Source: Mya arenaria
Lineage: Eukaryota; Mollusca; Bivalvia; Myida; Myidae
Assembly: GCF_026914265.1 (NCBI RefSeq)
Contig: NC_069135.1
Location: forward strand, 34,791,756-34,855,755
DNA length: 64,000 nucleotides
Direction: 5' to 3'
Shown: piece after piece, positions 29,101-36,790 of the stretch
How positions within the stretch are numbered: position 1 is the first letter of the stretch
Layout of the letters: each line of letters starts with the position of its first letter
The notes under the pieces: generated by a model
What the model was told of the DNA's origin: nothing
The model's database searches: none
The model's input: only the letters and a program-made list of their open reading frames with translations
Position numbers and translations under genes: made by a program

Positions 29101-32100
29101 TTCTAGAGAAGCCATGTCCTTGTTTTTCAATTGGGGTGTGTATAAAGTCAAAAGCCAGGTTAGTGTCTATATGAAACATATAGTAAAAATAACTGTGGTC
29201 TCACGCCTGATAGGGAGCGGGCTTCGTGAGTTGCGACCCTTGCATGCACGTATTTGTATATAGAGAGCATGCACATGATCTGCATCAATCGGAACACCTC
29301 GGCCAGTATAGAACAGAATATTTTTCGAAGATTGCATGAGATGACCGAGTTGTTACGATTGAACTTGCAGCTGCAACGTCTTACATTACAGTTGTATGTG
29401 TAGTTTTATTCCCTTTTTTCGACTAATAACATCTTCTCTTTGAAAGTGAGTTCGAGGTATCTGTAAATGTAGCATTCGGAACTCCTCTACCATTTCTCGT
29501 CGAAAACAACCTCGGATGTACTATAGAGAGTTTACAATATAAGAAAAAAAACTACCCTGCAATAGATCGCGTAGTAATTTCAATTTGGCAGTGCAACTTC
29601 ATGGCTTTACTCTTTGGAATCATGAGTATTTATGCAATTATATATTTCAATAGCAATCAATTTCGACTTTTCATACACAATTCACCTTAAAACACTTCAA
29701 TTAAGTAATACTATAATTTTCAATATTACGAACTACTTCTGCGGATGTACCAGCATAAATCCGAGGTTGTTTTCGATAGAAAATGGCCGAGGAATCCGAA
29801 TGCGGATAAAGGGCAAACCATGCCAAATCGTAATTTTTAAGAGACTTATGCTGTTATGGCGGGAAGCTTTTTAAAACAATTCGATACAAGCCTTTAAATA
29901 CATTTCTTGTTCAATACCGATTCCATGTATAAATAAATACTGTATTTAACGAAAGTTAAAAATAGTTTTGATAAGATTTTCTTCAACAAATCACCTTTAA
30001 ACAATACAAATGTATTCATTACATATTATTTTTTATATAACAGCCATCTGCCAAGACCAAACTTTGAGAATTCGTGCCAATATATGGTTTTCACGTGGAC
30101 TCACTTTTCCCCTTCTTTGCATATGTCTCCTCCTGCAATGTGTTCATGCCCGAGACAATTACAGGCCGGTGCGCTACACAGGGTCGCGTCTTGCCACTCA
30201 GTCCAGTTGGCTGAAATACGGGTAGTGCAGACGTCAATTGAGTGTTAAAAACTGATCAAACGTCAACGTCAATAAACTATGAATCTAAAACATTTGGTGT
30301 TCACCACAAAGATATGTATTGTGGTGCTAACTTAAGACTTTTTAGTCAATGTTAATAATGAGCATGTGTTATTTCCCCCTACGTATCACATATAGACACT
30401 TAAATGAGTCGCTGTTTACTTACACACTGCATTTGACCTTGAGGTTCACGGCAACCTTCATTTCTGGCAAAGGATTTAAGTAGAATACCTAATCATGGCA
30501 AATCCAAAGTATTACACCCACACCTGTTTTCTGGCAAAAGATTTACGTAGAATACCCTAATCATGGCAAATCCAAAGTATAACACCCACACCTGTTTTCT
30601 ATGTAAGTTTTATATATTACAAGCGCGTTTATCAAGAGCCAGTTTGGGATTACGCAAACGGATGACGAACAGCATTATTAATCCCTTCACCCCTACCCCA
30701 TTTCAGTTTTTTTTTCTTCAGATTTTGAGTTTTCGGTAAAACACAAACTGCGACCTGTTTAAATTTCATTTCGCTACTGCATTTTTGCGTACAGTCAGTT
30801 ACGCACCTGTATTATTAGAAAAGCACGTGAAAATGCACTGTACTATTTTCCAATAGGTTCCTTTTGCGTGTTGCTTGAAAGAACCCTAAACGGAAGAAAG
30901 CTATGTCAGATACCATTCGGAACTCTTCGGCCATTTATAATCGAAAACGACCTCGGATGTAAAATGGACGTTTTACAATGTCAGAAATCTAAACACTTTA
31001 ACTACGATGGAAGTAGACCGCGTAGTAATTTCAAATTAGAAGCTAATTTAATGAGTTTACTCTTAAGGATCATAATTATTTATGCACTGATACACTTCAG
31101 TGGCAATCAATTAGGACTGTTAGGCAATACACAAAACACGTGAAAACACTACAATTTAGTAATCATGACTATAATCAAAATTTAAGAACTACTTCAACTG
31201 ATGTACTGCCATACATCCGAGGTTGTTTTCGATGGAAAAATAGCGAGGAGCTCCGAATGGTGAGAAACAGGGCGTTAAAATCCTTGCTCTATCCCTTGGT
31301 TCACAGCGTGCCCAGTGTAAAGCACCGATATATTTGAGACAGTTGTTCTGGGTTTAAAAATGAATATACCATGATCAACCCTAATGAGCAACAACGATCA
31401 GGGGCGTTGCTGACTACGCAAATACGCAATTGTGTAATGAGATTTTGACCGGTCGAAGTTTTTGCCATACAAAAAAAAATGTTTGAAATAAAAGACAAAG
31501 GGGAGTAGGGGGTGAAGGGGTTAATATGCTGTCCGTCCATGAACTAATTTCGATCTGCGTAATCCCACACTGGCTTTAGCTACGCGCCTGGCGATAGAGC
31601 CACTGGTAAAAAAAATAATAACGCGGACGGGATTGAAAACCAGTGCTATAATAATAATAATAATAATAATAATATCTTTATTTTAAGAAGGTGACATATT
31701 AAGATCATGTACAAAACTACAGAATCTTATTTTCGATATGGCCCTCTGAAACAGAATGAAAATATGGCAAATAATCATAAGACAAACATGAAGACGATGC
31801 TAACAACGATGACGATGATGATGATGATTATAAGTATGCTGTTGATGCTGACGATAATGATGCATATGATGACATGATGATGATGTTGAATCAATATTAG
31901 ACAGATACTCTCAGTTAAATATAATTATGAATAAAACATCACAATTTGTATAATCACAAGTTTCCTATGAGGTACTGTTTGACCTTTATTTTATACGTAT
32001 TAAAGTTTTTTGATTCTCGTATTTCCAAAGGTATATTATTCCAAACAATTCTGCTGTAATATGTAAACGATGCTTTCATATAATTAGTACGAGGTCTAGT

Positions 32101-34302
32101 TTGTAAAACAATATCTTTGTGTGCCATTGATCTTAGCATATATACATTATTGTCTGAAACTGTTACTAATTCTGACATATATGATGGAGCCATGCTATTC
32201 AACGTCTTGTAAACTAATACTGCTGCGTGGTATTTACATCTATCCGAGAAGTTTAGCCATTTTAGTTCTTTAAATAGATTTGTTGATGAATCTCGTTTAG
32301 ATTTACCAAGTATGATTTTTGCAATTCGTTTTTGTAAGTTATTTATTTTATTCACATATGAATTGGTTCCCTTGCCCCAGACCAAGCAGCCGTAATCAAA
32401 ATTTGGCAGAATATATGCATTGTAAAACATTCGTTTTGTATCAGGTGTGAGGAAATATATTATATTTTTTAGAAGTGCAATTTTCTTATTCAGATTTTTA
32501 CAAACATAATCGATTTGCACATGCCAGTTTAGTGTATTATCTATATACAACCCTAATAACTTTTGCACAACAACATTAACTATTTGAACATCATTAATAC
32601 AAAGTTCAAGATTCCCAGTGTTTTTTAATTTATTTGCAGACCCTATTAACATGCATTTAGTCTTGGAAGGATGCAATGACATATTATTTAGTTGACACCA
32701 CTTATTAACATAATTTAAATGATGTTGTAATTTATTTTGAATATCCGTCAACTGATATCCAGATTCATAAAGTGTTGAGTCATCTGCATATAGATCTATA
32801 TTTAATGTTGGATGCATAACTGCAATATCATTTATGTATAAAATAAAAAGCAAGGGTCCCAGTATGGAACCCTGTGGTACCCCAGATGTAACAGTGAGTT
32901 TTTGCGATTTAATTTTGCCAATCTTTACAATTTGGTTTCTATTTTCAAGATATGATTTAAACAAATTCAATGCTATTTCAGAAAAATGATACAGTTTCAA
33001 TTCATAAAGAAGAATTTCATGATCAACTAAATCGAAAGCTTTTCAAAAGATCAGATCGCAAGATTTCATATTTAATGCTGTTTATGCCGAAAAACTCACT
33101 TTTAAAAACTTCTTTAAAGCGTTAGTAATGCTTTTAGCCATAAAACATTAATTTCCGGACGTAAATATGAAAATGCGATCTGATCTTTTGTCAGCAGTCT
33201 TATATCAGTGGTTTTTAGACATTTGCGCAAAAATTGTCTCATTCCAAGATAAAAAAAAAGTTGTCAGAACTGGCAATCTGTGAGAGTGCACCTTTAAAAA
33301 ATAAATGACATTCCTGATAGCATGATCTCTGAAACATATTTTCTTCTTAGCATACTCCCTAAAATTATAGTTATGTTTCTCCGTATATATTCTATACCCC
33401 TTAGCATATTCTCTAAATATGTCTATGTTTCTATGTTTCTTAACATAATTTCTAAACATATATCTTCGCTTCGTAGCATAATCTTGCATCAACCAGCGTA
33501 TGTAACAAATTGTAGTAATGTCAAGAAATTATGGTGAATACTGAGCGAGTGTTAGAAATCGACTGTAGATTTTAGCTTGCAAACAGTATTCCATGCCATT
33601 CTATGGATTTATTCAAAATACGCGAATTTTAGTACCTACGAAATTGTCCTTATTCAAAAAACCACGAAATTTCAAGCCTACGAATATAAATGATTTCACA
33701 GTATATAGATCATGAACTATTGAGCATACGGTTCGTATTGTACGATGCGCCCGTTGACCAGTGTCTTGGTTTCTCAGCATAATATCTCCACAAGAATCTT
33801 AATGTGATTTGATTAAAGATGCACCCTTACTCCCAAATAAGATTTAGCAAAATTAATACATTTGTTTTAATATACCAAAAAGGAATAATATATGTCTAAA
33901 ACAATGGTTCTAATGAAGGATACCGAATTTAATGTGAAAGAAAGGTGCAGAAAACACGGTATTTCTACCTTATAAGGTGATAGAACAGTAGTAAATATTT
34001 TAGCACTCACCAATCATTTAATATTTGTGCGTTTTCAGCTATTAAATATACGGTTACAATTTTATTATCAGTAATTAATATTTTCTACAAATGCATTATT
34101 TAGTAAGTAGTTAAAAGTTAAAAGAGTTTATCACTCAAAATTTATGTTTGTTAAACATGCGTATGTATTGATTTTTAATATGTCACTTTTATGCTGTTTT
34201 TTTGTTTGTTTAAATATGTAACTTAGATAAAAACAAAAGCTTACCTGACAAAGAAACCTTTGCAGTAAATAACACGCAAAATAATATTGTAATCAACGCC
34301 AT
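2162..34302 (-). CDS. Secreted thrombospondin type-1 repeat protein, 5' six exons (partial)
   Basis: Six minus-strand exons join in phase: 34245-34302, 30105-30210, 28429-28541, 8215-8340, 7589-7696 and 2162-2220. Intron phases are 1, 2, 1, 1, 1, then 0 at the last donor. Exon 1 starts at an ATG in good context and encodes a hydrophobic signal peptide (residues 1-19, [12 protein letters not shown]...). Exons 2-3 form one TSP1-like module (residues 20-92: NWTEWQ start, eight Cys, a VRIC strand, CEYG and a final Cys). Exons 4-5 form a second (93-170: [15 protein letters not shown], nine Cys). Exon 6 is a Thr/Pro-rich linker (171-190). The protein is probably extracellular; TSP1 modules bind matrix, glycans or receptors, but the partner here is unknown. 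The gene continues past the left edge. The exon 5 donor (GTGACG) is weak, so that boundary is the least certain, and extra exons could be missing. No close homologue was recognised. Confidence 0.75.
2330..2850. repeat. Tandem repeat, about 78-bp unit, about 6.5 copies
   Basis: Units share the order: aactgatatccggattacc, an atatgatatatcagtatg block, then attgaatacaacgcccaaat. Starts fall near 2388, 2460, 2537, 2617, 2698 and 2777. Copies differ at many sites, so the array is not recent. It lies in intron 5 of the TSP1 gene and its right end touches the MITE at 2867. Confidence 0.85.
2867..3287. mobile_element. MITE with perfect 9-bp target duplication
   Basis: A 421-bp element. Both ends are the inverted sequence CACTGGCACCAGATTTTCAA. 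The flanking 9 bp gagaagtac occurs at 2858-2866 and 3288-3296. Internal inverted segments (gaacactccaccttag / ctaaggtggagtgttc and cagttcaaaagaatttct / agaaattcttttgaactg) make it a foldback. It has no coding capacity. TIRs plus a 9-bp duplication point to a MULE or Foldback origin. Confidence 0.85.
3344..3722 (+). mobile_element. Dispersed repeat family B, copy 1
   Basis: About 375 bp, beginning near cacactcttattca and ending gagtgcttctttaaa. It shares long stretches with 4854, 33813, 39482 and 55763, such as ataactgataacaagattgt and gaaccattgttttcgacatt. It is non-coding. The ends resemble ttaaag...cactc / gagtgca...tttaa, so a short inverted terminus is likely. Confidence 0.8.
3723..4194. 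other. Intronic sequence, nothing recognised
   Basis: Only a short run of catacttacattcat-like units near 3893-3930 stands out. Short open frames on both strands have no coding signature. Confidence 0.5.
4195..4357. mobile_element. Palindromic element of 163 bp
   Basis: Left arm ctaaaatgttgataaatata and right arm ending attaagcaacattttag are inverted copies over about 55-60 bp. The two arms share gtacatgta/tacatgtaac and aacaacacat/atgtgttgtt. The centre adds a hairpin (aatgtctttg / caaagacat). It is probably a short foldback MITE. No clear target duplication was seen. Confidence 0.65.
4559..4842 (+). mobile_element. Foldback MITE family C, copy 1
   Basis: Starts ggcctaaaaaat and ends attttttaggcc. 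Subterminal parts are also inverted: ggttagggttac, then ggtagggtaggtaggc, against ggtcgggtaacccgaacc. Other copies lie at 5350 (opposite orientation) and 48806. Confidence 0.75.
4854..5228 (+). mobile_element. Dispersed repeat family B, copy 2
   Basis: Close relative of the copy at 3344, in the same orientation. It starts ttaaagtgacactctta and ends gagagtgcatctttaaa. Non-coding. Lies between two copies of family C. Confidence 0.8.
5350..5647 (-). mobile_element. Foldback MITE family C, copy 2
   Basis: Starts ggcctaaaaaaaatgtc with gggtaacccgaccctacc just inside, and ends ccctaaacaaacaatttttt-gttggcc. It is inverted relative to the copy at 4559, so the two flank family B copy 2 in opposite directions. 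Confidence 0.7.
5863..7190. mobile_element. Foldback (FB)-type transposon, 1.33 kb, with 9-bp target duplication
   Basis: The ends are inverted: atgacggtaaagt...gaggtagttg on the left, caactacctcc...actttaccgtcat on the right. The inverted regions are themselves tandem arrays of about 40-45 bp units (caactggcaactagcaggta plus gttgaatattcgaatccc). About four units lie on the left (5875-6045) and seven on the right (6885-7165). The middle contains about three direct copies of a roughly 220-bp segment (nearby landmark ccgactggaaatggtcg, 6131, 6333, 6550). Flanks are gtaaaatgt (5854-5862) and gtaacatgt (7191-7199), 8 of 9 identical. No transposase frame is present, so it would be non-autonomous. 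Confidence 0.85.
7735..7970. repeat. Short irregular repeats of acttttcaac
   Basis: The motif acttttcaac(acc) and variants recur about eight times between TSP1 exons 5 and 4. Spacing is irregular, so this is a degenerate simple repeat. A related ttgacaagtcttggggttga string lies at 8172, just beyond exon 4's donor. Confidence 0.5.
8541..20730. repeat. 29-bp minisatellite, about 420 tandem copies (12.2 kb)
   Basis: The unit is acatgtgttcagtgatagtt followed by gtaactgta. Its period is exactly 29 bp over nearly the whole span. Variants recur at fixed positions: acatg/acaag, gtgttc/gcgttc, gataGttg/gatagtGg, actgTaac/actgCaac. It has stops in all frames and no coding capacity. It fills most of intron 3 of the TSP1 gene, starting 200 bp upstream of exon 4 on the minus strand. 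Larger-scale duplication is visible (see findings). The right end passes directly into a LINE remnant at 20731. Confidence 0.97.
20731..21038 (+). mobile_element. Non-LTR retrotransposon (LINE) remnant, left part
   Basis: An open stretch at about 20749-20922 reads [16 protein letters not shown]..., then a degraded stretch contains VEWKK and a [13 protein letters not shown] region. The latter resembles the region just before the C-terminal cysteine motif of many LINE ORF2 proteins. The right part of the same reading direction continues after the LTR element at 26887. It is truncated on the left at the minisatellite and has frame breaks, so it is dead. Confidence 0.55.
21039..21043. other. Left target-site duplication (CTTTT)
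   Basis: The 5 bp ctttt precede the 5' LTR, and the same 5 bp follow the 3' LTR at 26887-26891. This is the usual 5-bp integrase footprint of Ty3/Gypsy elements. Confidence 0.8.
21044..21425 (+). repeat. 5' LTR
   Basis: 382 bp, starting tacatgattattg and ending gttcttata. It lacks the canonical TG...CA outer ends, although tgattattg lies 4 bp inside. An aataaag polyadenylation-like signal is near 21393. The boundary is set by identity with the 3' copy and by the CTTTT duplication. Confidence 0.92.
21442..24891 (+). CDS. Gag-Pol polyprotein of the Gypsy element (gag, PR, RT, RNase H), frame broken in pol
   Basis: Starts at the ATG 16 bp after the 5' LTR; the upstream open frame lies in the LTR and is not counted. 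1149 codons. The gag region (about 1-250) is followed by two Cys/His knuckles near 255-300 (CTYCGTRGH..., then [14 protein letters not shown], a C-x2-C-x4-H-x4-C). The protease active site ADTGC is near residue 405. Reverse transcriptase has VDFQALN near 645 and the catalytic VDD near 742 (CVDDVLL, Cys where Tyr is usual). RNase H begins with ATDWSKDG near 890. The frame runs out of phase just before the integrase zinc-binding region. The remaining integrase is in another frame at 24830-26299. Gag and pol share one frame, so no gag-pol shift is needed. Confidence 0.93.
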   Translation: MPVAHCPIPGCEYVTEDVEVAIVAALITAHSMVHAPGPSAKIERVKRPTIALAGTSEDWAYFLSRWTDYVAATKLEGRTKVVQLLKCCDEPLRKDLTRTNGNTLTELTADQVLTAIKALAVREENTMVARVNLHNMKQDRDETVRSFGARIRGQAGVCKFYVKCANCASDVNYTDAILRDVLTKGLADPDIQLDLLGDSNQEMNLEDVFKFVEAKEAGKRSASKLLDSNAVAAASSSYRKLKHVNQPTPKDKTETCTYCGTRGHGKSSTSSVRRNECPAYGHICDLCNRNHHIESVCRSKDKPKLNRNINTFSKNSAVFDALCTVNDTFVNAFDDSSTLSESGVERALRIDHHVYDKLSDTWVKKRSASQPFVNVVATVSHDDYSALGFDLKNKCFISATIPAMADTGCQSCLTGLKVLNKLGLRESDLIPVTMNMHTATNVGIKIIGATILRLRATNDTGIPIETRQMTYVCDTTDRMFLSREACSALGIIPDAFPAVGAYAANAVTVNPHPSPLATHPCDCPKRQMPPPPPTRMPFPGTSENLQRLKTFLLDHYSASTFNTCEHQPLPLMDTPPMKLMVDDTAEPIAHHTPIPVPIHWRESVKAGLDQDVRLGVIEPVPIGEPVTWCHRMVICAKKNGEPRRTVDFQALNANATRETHHTQSPFYQARSVPHGKKKTVFDAWNGYHSVPIREEDRHLTTFITPWGRYRYKTAPQGYIASGDGYTRRYDELVSDFPNKTKCVDDVLLWSDSIEESFFQAVRWLDLCGKNGITLNPTKFAFAEDTVEFAGFELTQDNVRPCKKFLRAILDFPTPKNITDIRSWFGLVNQVAYAFSMADKMIPFRQLLKSNVPFRWTEELQDLFEDSKRVIAGEIEMGVRIFDPNKPTCLATDWSKDGIGFFLLQKHCPCPISKPFCCNDGWKITLVGSRFTHSAESRYAPIEGEALAVADALDKARYFVLGCNQLIVAVDHKPLLKVLGDRSLEDISNPRLRNLKEKTLRYKFRIVHIPGVKHRATDCLSRHPTGDPEKMELADDIASVQSLLPIFTHNPSLMNGLRTSDTDLLIDDTVKIAAVSSLNAIQSVTWDRVRAATSSDPDLHTLLGIIESGVPDNRQEIPATLREFFSFSRSLAHGRRSDSLQRSSGHSTIS
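24830..26299 (+). CDS. Integrase part of the Gypsy pol, displaced to a second frame
   Basis: Contains the zinc-binding HHCC motif (HSAHQG ... CQHCNRI) and the integrase core triad, a D,D35E pattern: Asp in CADYF (about 25105), Asp in SDGGPEF (25262), Glu in CRAEVG (25370), the last two separated by 35 residues. The C-terminal part holds a GDHVRIQNQ / TVIEVRQ segment like the GPF/Y-type DNA-binding end, then a Thr/Pro-rich tail. No chromodomain was seen. The ATG at 24830 is probably not a real start: the frame is continuous in homology with the upstream ORF, and the switch falls in or next to a run of T at 24809-24815. That could be a mutation, an assembly error in the homopolymer, or a programmed frameshift. 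Confidence 0.88.
   Translation: MHTADGVILYKDRVVIPPSLRQEVLDSLHSAHQGVTAMTARAESSVFWPGITPAISNQRATCQHCNRIAPSNPSAPPTPLTDPDYPFQCVCADYFHYKGCNYLLVVDRYSNWPIVERAHCGADGLIECLRRTFVTFGIPDELASDGGPEFTSTATRTFLKNWGVHHRLSSVAFPHSNCRAEVGVKTVKRLIMDNTKPDGGLDTDSFQRAILQYRNTPDRDTKHSPSMCVFGRPIRDFIPIPPGRYQPHATWYDTLTLREDALRKRHMKEKERLSQHTKRLPPLATGDHVRIQNQIGQHPLKWDKTGTVIEVRQFDQYVVRIDGSGRVTLRNRKFLRRFVPVNPTPSRLTIDRDLAMCRQYPTQPTTGPANQPINPSLDPGHEQIQGNTTSSTSLPATTDASHWKSSNPMTTTPLIHRINSRQHTDPHIPTTTVGEPVEPTNDAPVPLVPPLTSTTQRDNPSTSQSVHTTPLRKSNRPTKKPAWHNDFDM
26496..26504 (+). promoter_or_regulatory. Polypurine tract
   Basis: gaaggggga lies immediately 5' of the 3' LTR, where LTR elements prime plus-strand DNA synthesis. Confidence 0.75.
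26505..26886 (+). repeat. 3' LTR
   Basis: 382 bp, matching the 5' LTR except for one visible substitution at the gagta(t/g)gtctc position. It is followed by the CTTTT duplication. Confidence 0.92.
26887..27350 (+). mobile_element. LINE remnant, right part (C-terminal region and tail)
   Basis: The reading ...[19 protein letters not shown], then [18 protein letters not shown], matches the end of many LINE ORF2 proteins (a cysteine/HLFWEC/FW region after the RNase H-like part). A later frame ([19 protein letters not shown]) fits the extreme C-terminus. The reading direction and order continue from 20731-21038, so the Gypsy element interrupts one LINE copy. Several frame breaks and stops make it inactive. 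Confidence 0.65.
27410..27495. repeat. TG/CG-rich microsatellite
   Basis: Alternating tgtg/cgcg dinucleotides (tgtgtgcgtgcgtgtgcgcg) with interruptions. Alternating purine-pyrimidine tracts can form Z-DNA, but nothing here shows a role. Confidence 0.8.
27496..28009. other. Intronic sequence with one small palindrome
   Basis: No exon was recognised. A short palindrome ttgcgttcatcaatcgatga-acgcaa at about 27628-27653 shares gcgttcat/atgaacgc with the large foldback at 28010, so the two may be parts of one decayed element. Confidence 0.5.
28010..28163. mobile_element. Large near-perfect inverted repeat, arms about 60 bp
   Basis: The left arm runs from aatgaattgcggggttgatg to gggctggtcaaagt, the right from actttgaccagccc to catcagccccgcaattcatt. 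Only a few positions differ over about 60 bp. A second hairpin (gagtcc ttc ggactc) sits in the spacer. It is likely a foldback MITE. A transcript would form a long hairpin. Confidence 0.8.
29286..29361. mobile_element. Short palindromic element family G, copy 1
   Basis: Inverted ends caatcggaacacctcggcc / gaccgagttgttacgattg enclose about 40 bp. A second copy is at 37086-37165. It shares the ctcggcc string with family A but has a different interior. Confidence 0.65.
29473..29802 (+). mobile_element. MITE family A, copy 2
   Basis: 330 bp with inverted ends cattcggaactcct... / ...aggaatccgaatg. The interior shares gtagatcgcgtagtaattt-like and acgaactacttct-like blocks with copies 3 and 4. It lies in intron 2 of the TSP1 gene, about 0.3 kb from exon 2. 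Confidence 0.85.
30462..30603. repeat. Tandem duplication, about 72-bp unit, two copies
   Basis: The segment tctggcaaaggatttaagta ... cccacacctgttt is followed at once by a second copy with few differences. It is a local duplication in intron 1 of the TSP1 gene. Confidence 0.8.
30914..31259 (+). mobile_element. MITE family A, copy 3
   Basis: 346 bp with the same inverted ends (cattcggaactcttcggcc / gcgaggagctccgaatg). Flanking 9-mers gtcagatac and gtgagaaac match at 7 of 9 positions, suggesting an old 9-bp target duplication. Confidence 0.85.
31648..33042 (-). pseudogene. 5'-truncated LINE: reverse transcriptase C-terminal half and 3' end
   Basis: A minus-strand frame from about 33036 to 31954 encodes 350-odd residues of a non-LTR reverse transcriptase. 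It starts inside motif A ([12 protein letters not shown]). [20 protein letters not shown] and the catalytic YADDSTLY follow, then a thumb/C-terminal region ([14 protein letters not shown] ... [12 protein letters not shown]). The frame is intact to a TAA. The 3' region carries gat repeats and ends in an (att)n tract at 31648-31675, as in RTE/CR1-type LINEs. The 5' side is cut off at the inverted repeat beginning 33044, so it cannot be autonomous. Clade is not resolved. Confidence 0.85.
33044..33298. mobile_element. Repeat family D, copy 1
   Basis: Begins with caaaagatcagatcgcaaga, which recurs inverted at about 33165-33192 (tatgaaaatgcgatctgatc). It ends ctgtgagagtgcacctttaa. The second half matches 35555-35824, and its last 60 bp match 45509-45574. 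It appears to truncate the LINE at its left. Confidence 0.7.
33813..34190 (-). mobile_element. Dispersed repeat family B, copy 3
   Basis: Reverse-oriented copy, starting ttaaagatgcacccttactc and ending aatatgtcactttt. It lies in TSP1 intron 1 between family D and the signal-peptide exon, ending 55 bp from that exon's donor. Confidence 0.8.
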
Positions 34303-34769
34303 TTTCTATCGTTCCACAGTCTTTTTTGTTATACAGACCCGCGGATCTTTTAATCTTTCTCATAGCAATACTATGGTGGGTTTTTCAAATTAAGAGCCTT
34401 TGAGTGGTAAACCACTCGTGAAAACGGATGTAGTGCTTTATTCCACTTTTGACAAGTGCTTGTACGCGGACTTTTTGTTGTTTTTCTTAGAGAAGATACT
34501 TAATTTAGGCCTGGCTCACACAGTTACAATTTTGGCTACGAGTTCCGACATCTGAAAGGTCAGTTAAAATATACCAGCACAAGGCCTACTGTTTTCGGTT
34601 TGTTTTTACTCTCGTTAAGATATTTCGCTAAATAAGATCATACTCGCCAGCGCCACCACTACGTATATATATACACACTCTACAGCGACATCACTAGAGC
34701 AACAGCGCCACCACTTTTAAAACTTTGATGTATCCATAGTTTCTTTCTAAGACGAGTTTGTAAGTGTTT

Positions 34770-34808
<39 letters not shown>

Positions 34809-35554
34809 GGCGTTAGTACTATTATAATATAAAACAGCAAATATCAAAATATGCACAAGTCCAAATCGGGAGAAAAGCTACAGGCACCACAGTTCGCACA
34901 CTAATGAAACAATTCGTAGCCACCATGTGGTAAAATTGTTCTTACACGGAACCACATTCTCCGATTTTCGAAATAAATATATTATATAAAACTTTAAGGT
35001 GGAAGTAAATCATATTAACCCGTGTACAAATAAACAAATGGCACTCATGCACCACAGATGTGTCGACGGCTCATTTTGTTTGTACCATCGATGAGTGGTG
35101 GAGCTAGCGTTTAGTAGGCGTGCATCAGTCGGGGGAAATCGGAACTTAAATCTTGGTCAGTGATGATAAATGGTTATTCCCCTACTCGAGTTTTTAAAAT
35201 AATGTTTCTCGTTAGACCCTGTCTCACGTAGAATTGCCAATTAGTGTCGTCAGCATTCAATGGGCCATTTCAAGATACTAACATCTCATTACAAGAAGTA
35301 TTAAATCAATATAGACAACTGGAACCAAAAAAACCCTACAATCATAGAAAAGGTTTAGTCCCCTTTTTAGTATGACAACCTTATTTGTCCATACTGTAAC
35401 GGACAGAGTCCTGTTAAGAGATATAAGTTTTTATTTACGTTCTTGATTCTCGACCCTAGGAAATGCCAAAGCAAAGAAATGTGAGGTTTTATTTTTACCA
35501 CTTTCCGACCAAAATTGTATAAAAAAAACATGTTTTATCTCAGAAACGGCTGGT
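34303..35554. other. Upstream region of the TSP1 gene; no other gene seen
   Basis: Presumed 5' flank or UTR of the minus-strand TSP1 gene, whose ATG is at 34302-34300. No clear TATA element could be assigned. The only clear repeat is (ta)n at 34773-34804. No exon of the neighbouring APMAP gene lies here. Confidence 0.5.
34773..34804. repeat. (TA)n microsatellite
   Basis: About 16 uninterrupted ta dinucleotides. Confidence 0.95.
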
Positions 35555-35824
35555 TTTGGCATCGGTGTTTTCAAATCAGTCATATATGATAAAACACAAC
35601 ATAACATATCTAAACAGGTCTGCCGAATATTTCATTTTTCTTTAAGCGGTAGTAACGCTCTGAGCCACAAAACATTAGTTCTAAAACGTAAATATGAAAG
35701 CTGCCATCTGCTCTTTTGTCAGCAGTCTTATGCCACTGGTTTCCCGACATTGACGCAAACATTGGCTCATTCCAAGACAAAAAAAGTTGTCAAAACAATC
35801 GATCGATGAGAGTGCAGCCTTAAG
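35555..35824. mobile_element. Repeat family D, copy 2
   Basis: Matches copy 1 from cgttagtaa-like through gtcagcagtcttatgccact to gagagtgcagccttaag. Non-coding. Confidence 0.7.
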
Positions 35825-36055
35825 AGTCCATCATGGCAGCGCCCATATTGAACACGTGTTGTTAGTGTTTCCACACGTCAAACATGGGCAATATGTTTAA
35901 TGTTTTACGGGGGAGAAGAAACGACTTTATACGGTCCTGAAAGTTCATTTTTAGGTTCATCAAAAGCGTAATTATAAGTCATTAAAAGCGTTCATTCATT
36001 TCAGGTTTACGTTATCGCATGGGTCTACTTAATGTTAGGTCCTACACTTGAAAGG

Positions 36056-36412
36056 GATATGGGTGACACTCGGTAACCGGTCCTACATGCGGCCGGAAAC
36101 TGTGCGACAATCGGTAACCGGGAATGGTGCGACACTCGGTAAGCGGTCCTACACTTGACTTGGATTTGTGCGACACTCGGTAACCGGTCCTACACTTGAC
36201 TGGGATTTGTGCGAGACTTGGTAACCGGTCCTACGCTTGATCGGGATTTGTGCGACACTCGGTAACCGGTCCTACACTTGACCGGGATTTGTGCGACACT
36301 CGGTAACCGGTCCTACACTTGACCGGGAAGTGTGCGACACTCGGTTTCCGTTCCTACACTTGACCGGGATTTGTGCGACACTCCGTAACCGGTCCTACAT
36401 TTGGTCGGTAAT
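36056..36412. repeat. 41-bp minisatellite, about 8.5 copies
   Basis: The unit is gtgcgacactcggtaaccgg plus tcctacacttgaccgggattt. Copies differ at a few positions. It lies 0.4 kb downstream of the APMAP stop codon, in the APMAP-TSP1 intergenic region. Confidence 0.9.
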
Positions 36413-36790
36413 AAGATTTGATCATCTGTCTTGTATTTGGTCACATATCCATTTTAAATGCCTTAAGTCATTGATCGGTCGTACATGCGGCGAGACTGGG
36501 AACTTGGGAAAATGTATTATCGCAATTTAAACGTTTACAATCATAGTTTATTGCACAATATATTTGTATATTTATGAATGTTAACAATTCATACAATATT
36601 AGATTTCATACATTACTACATGCATCACAATCTACATTTACCGGCATAATTATATTTGAAACAGGGTCAAAACATTATAAGACTAACCGTCGGTATAAAA
36701 ATAATTATATAACATACATCTATATACACAAACTTTGGACAGGCGACAAAGCCTTTGCACCAATTCGCCAATTTATCTAATAAACACACA

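Noticed and set aside
30010..30225. 71-codon plus-strand ORF over 30105-30210
   Set aside because: It is the antisense shadow of TSP1 exon 2, which has splice sites, phase and Trp/Cys pattern on the minus strand.
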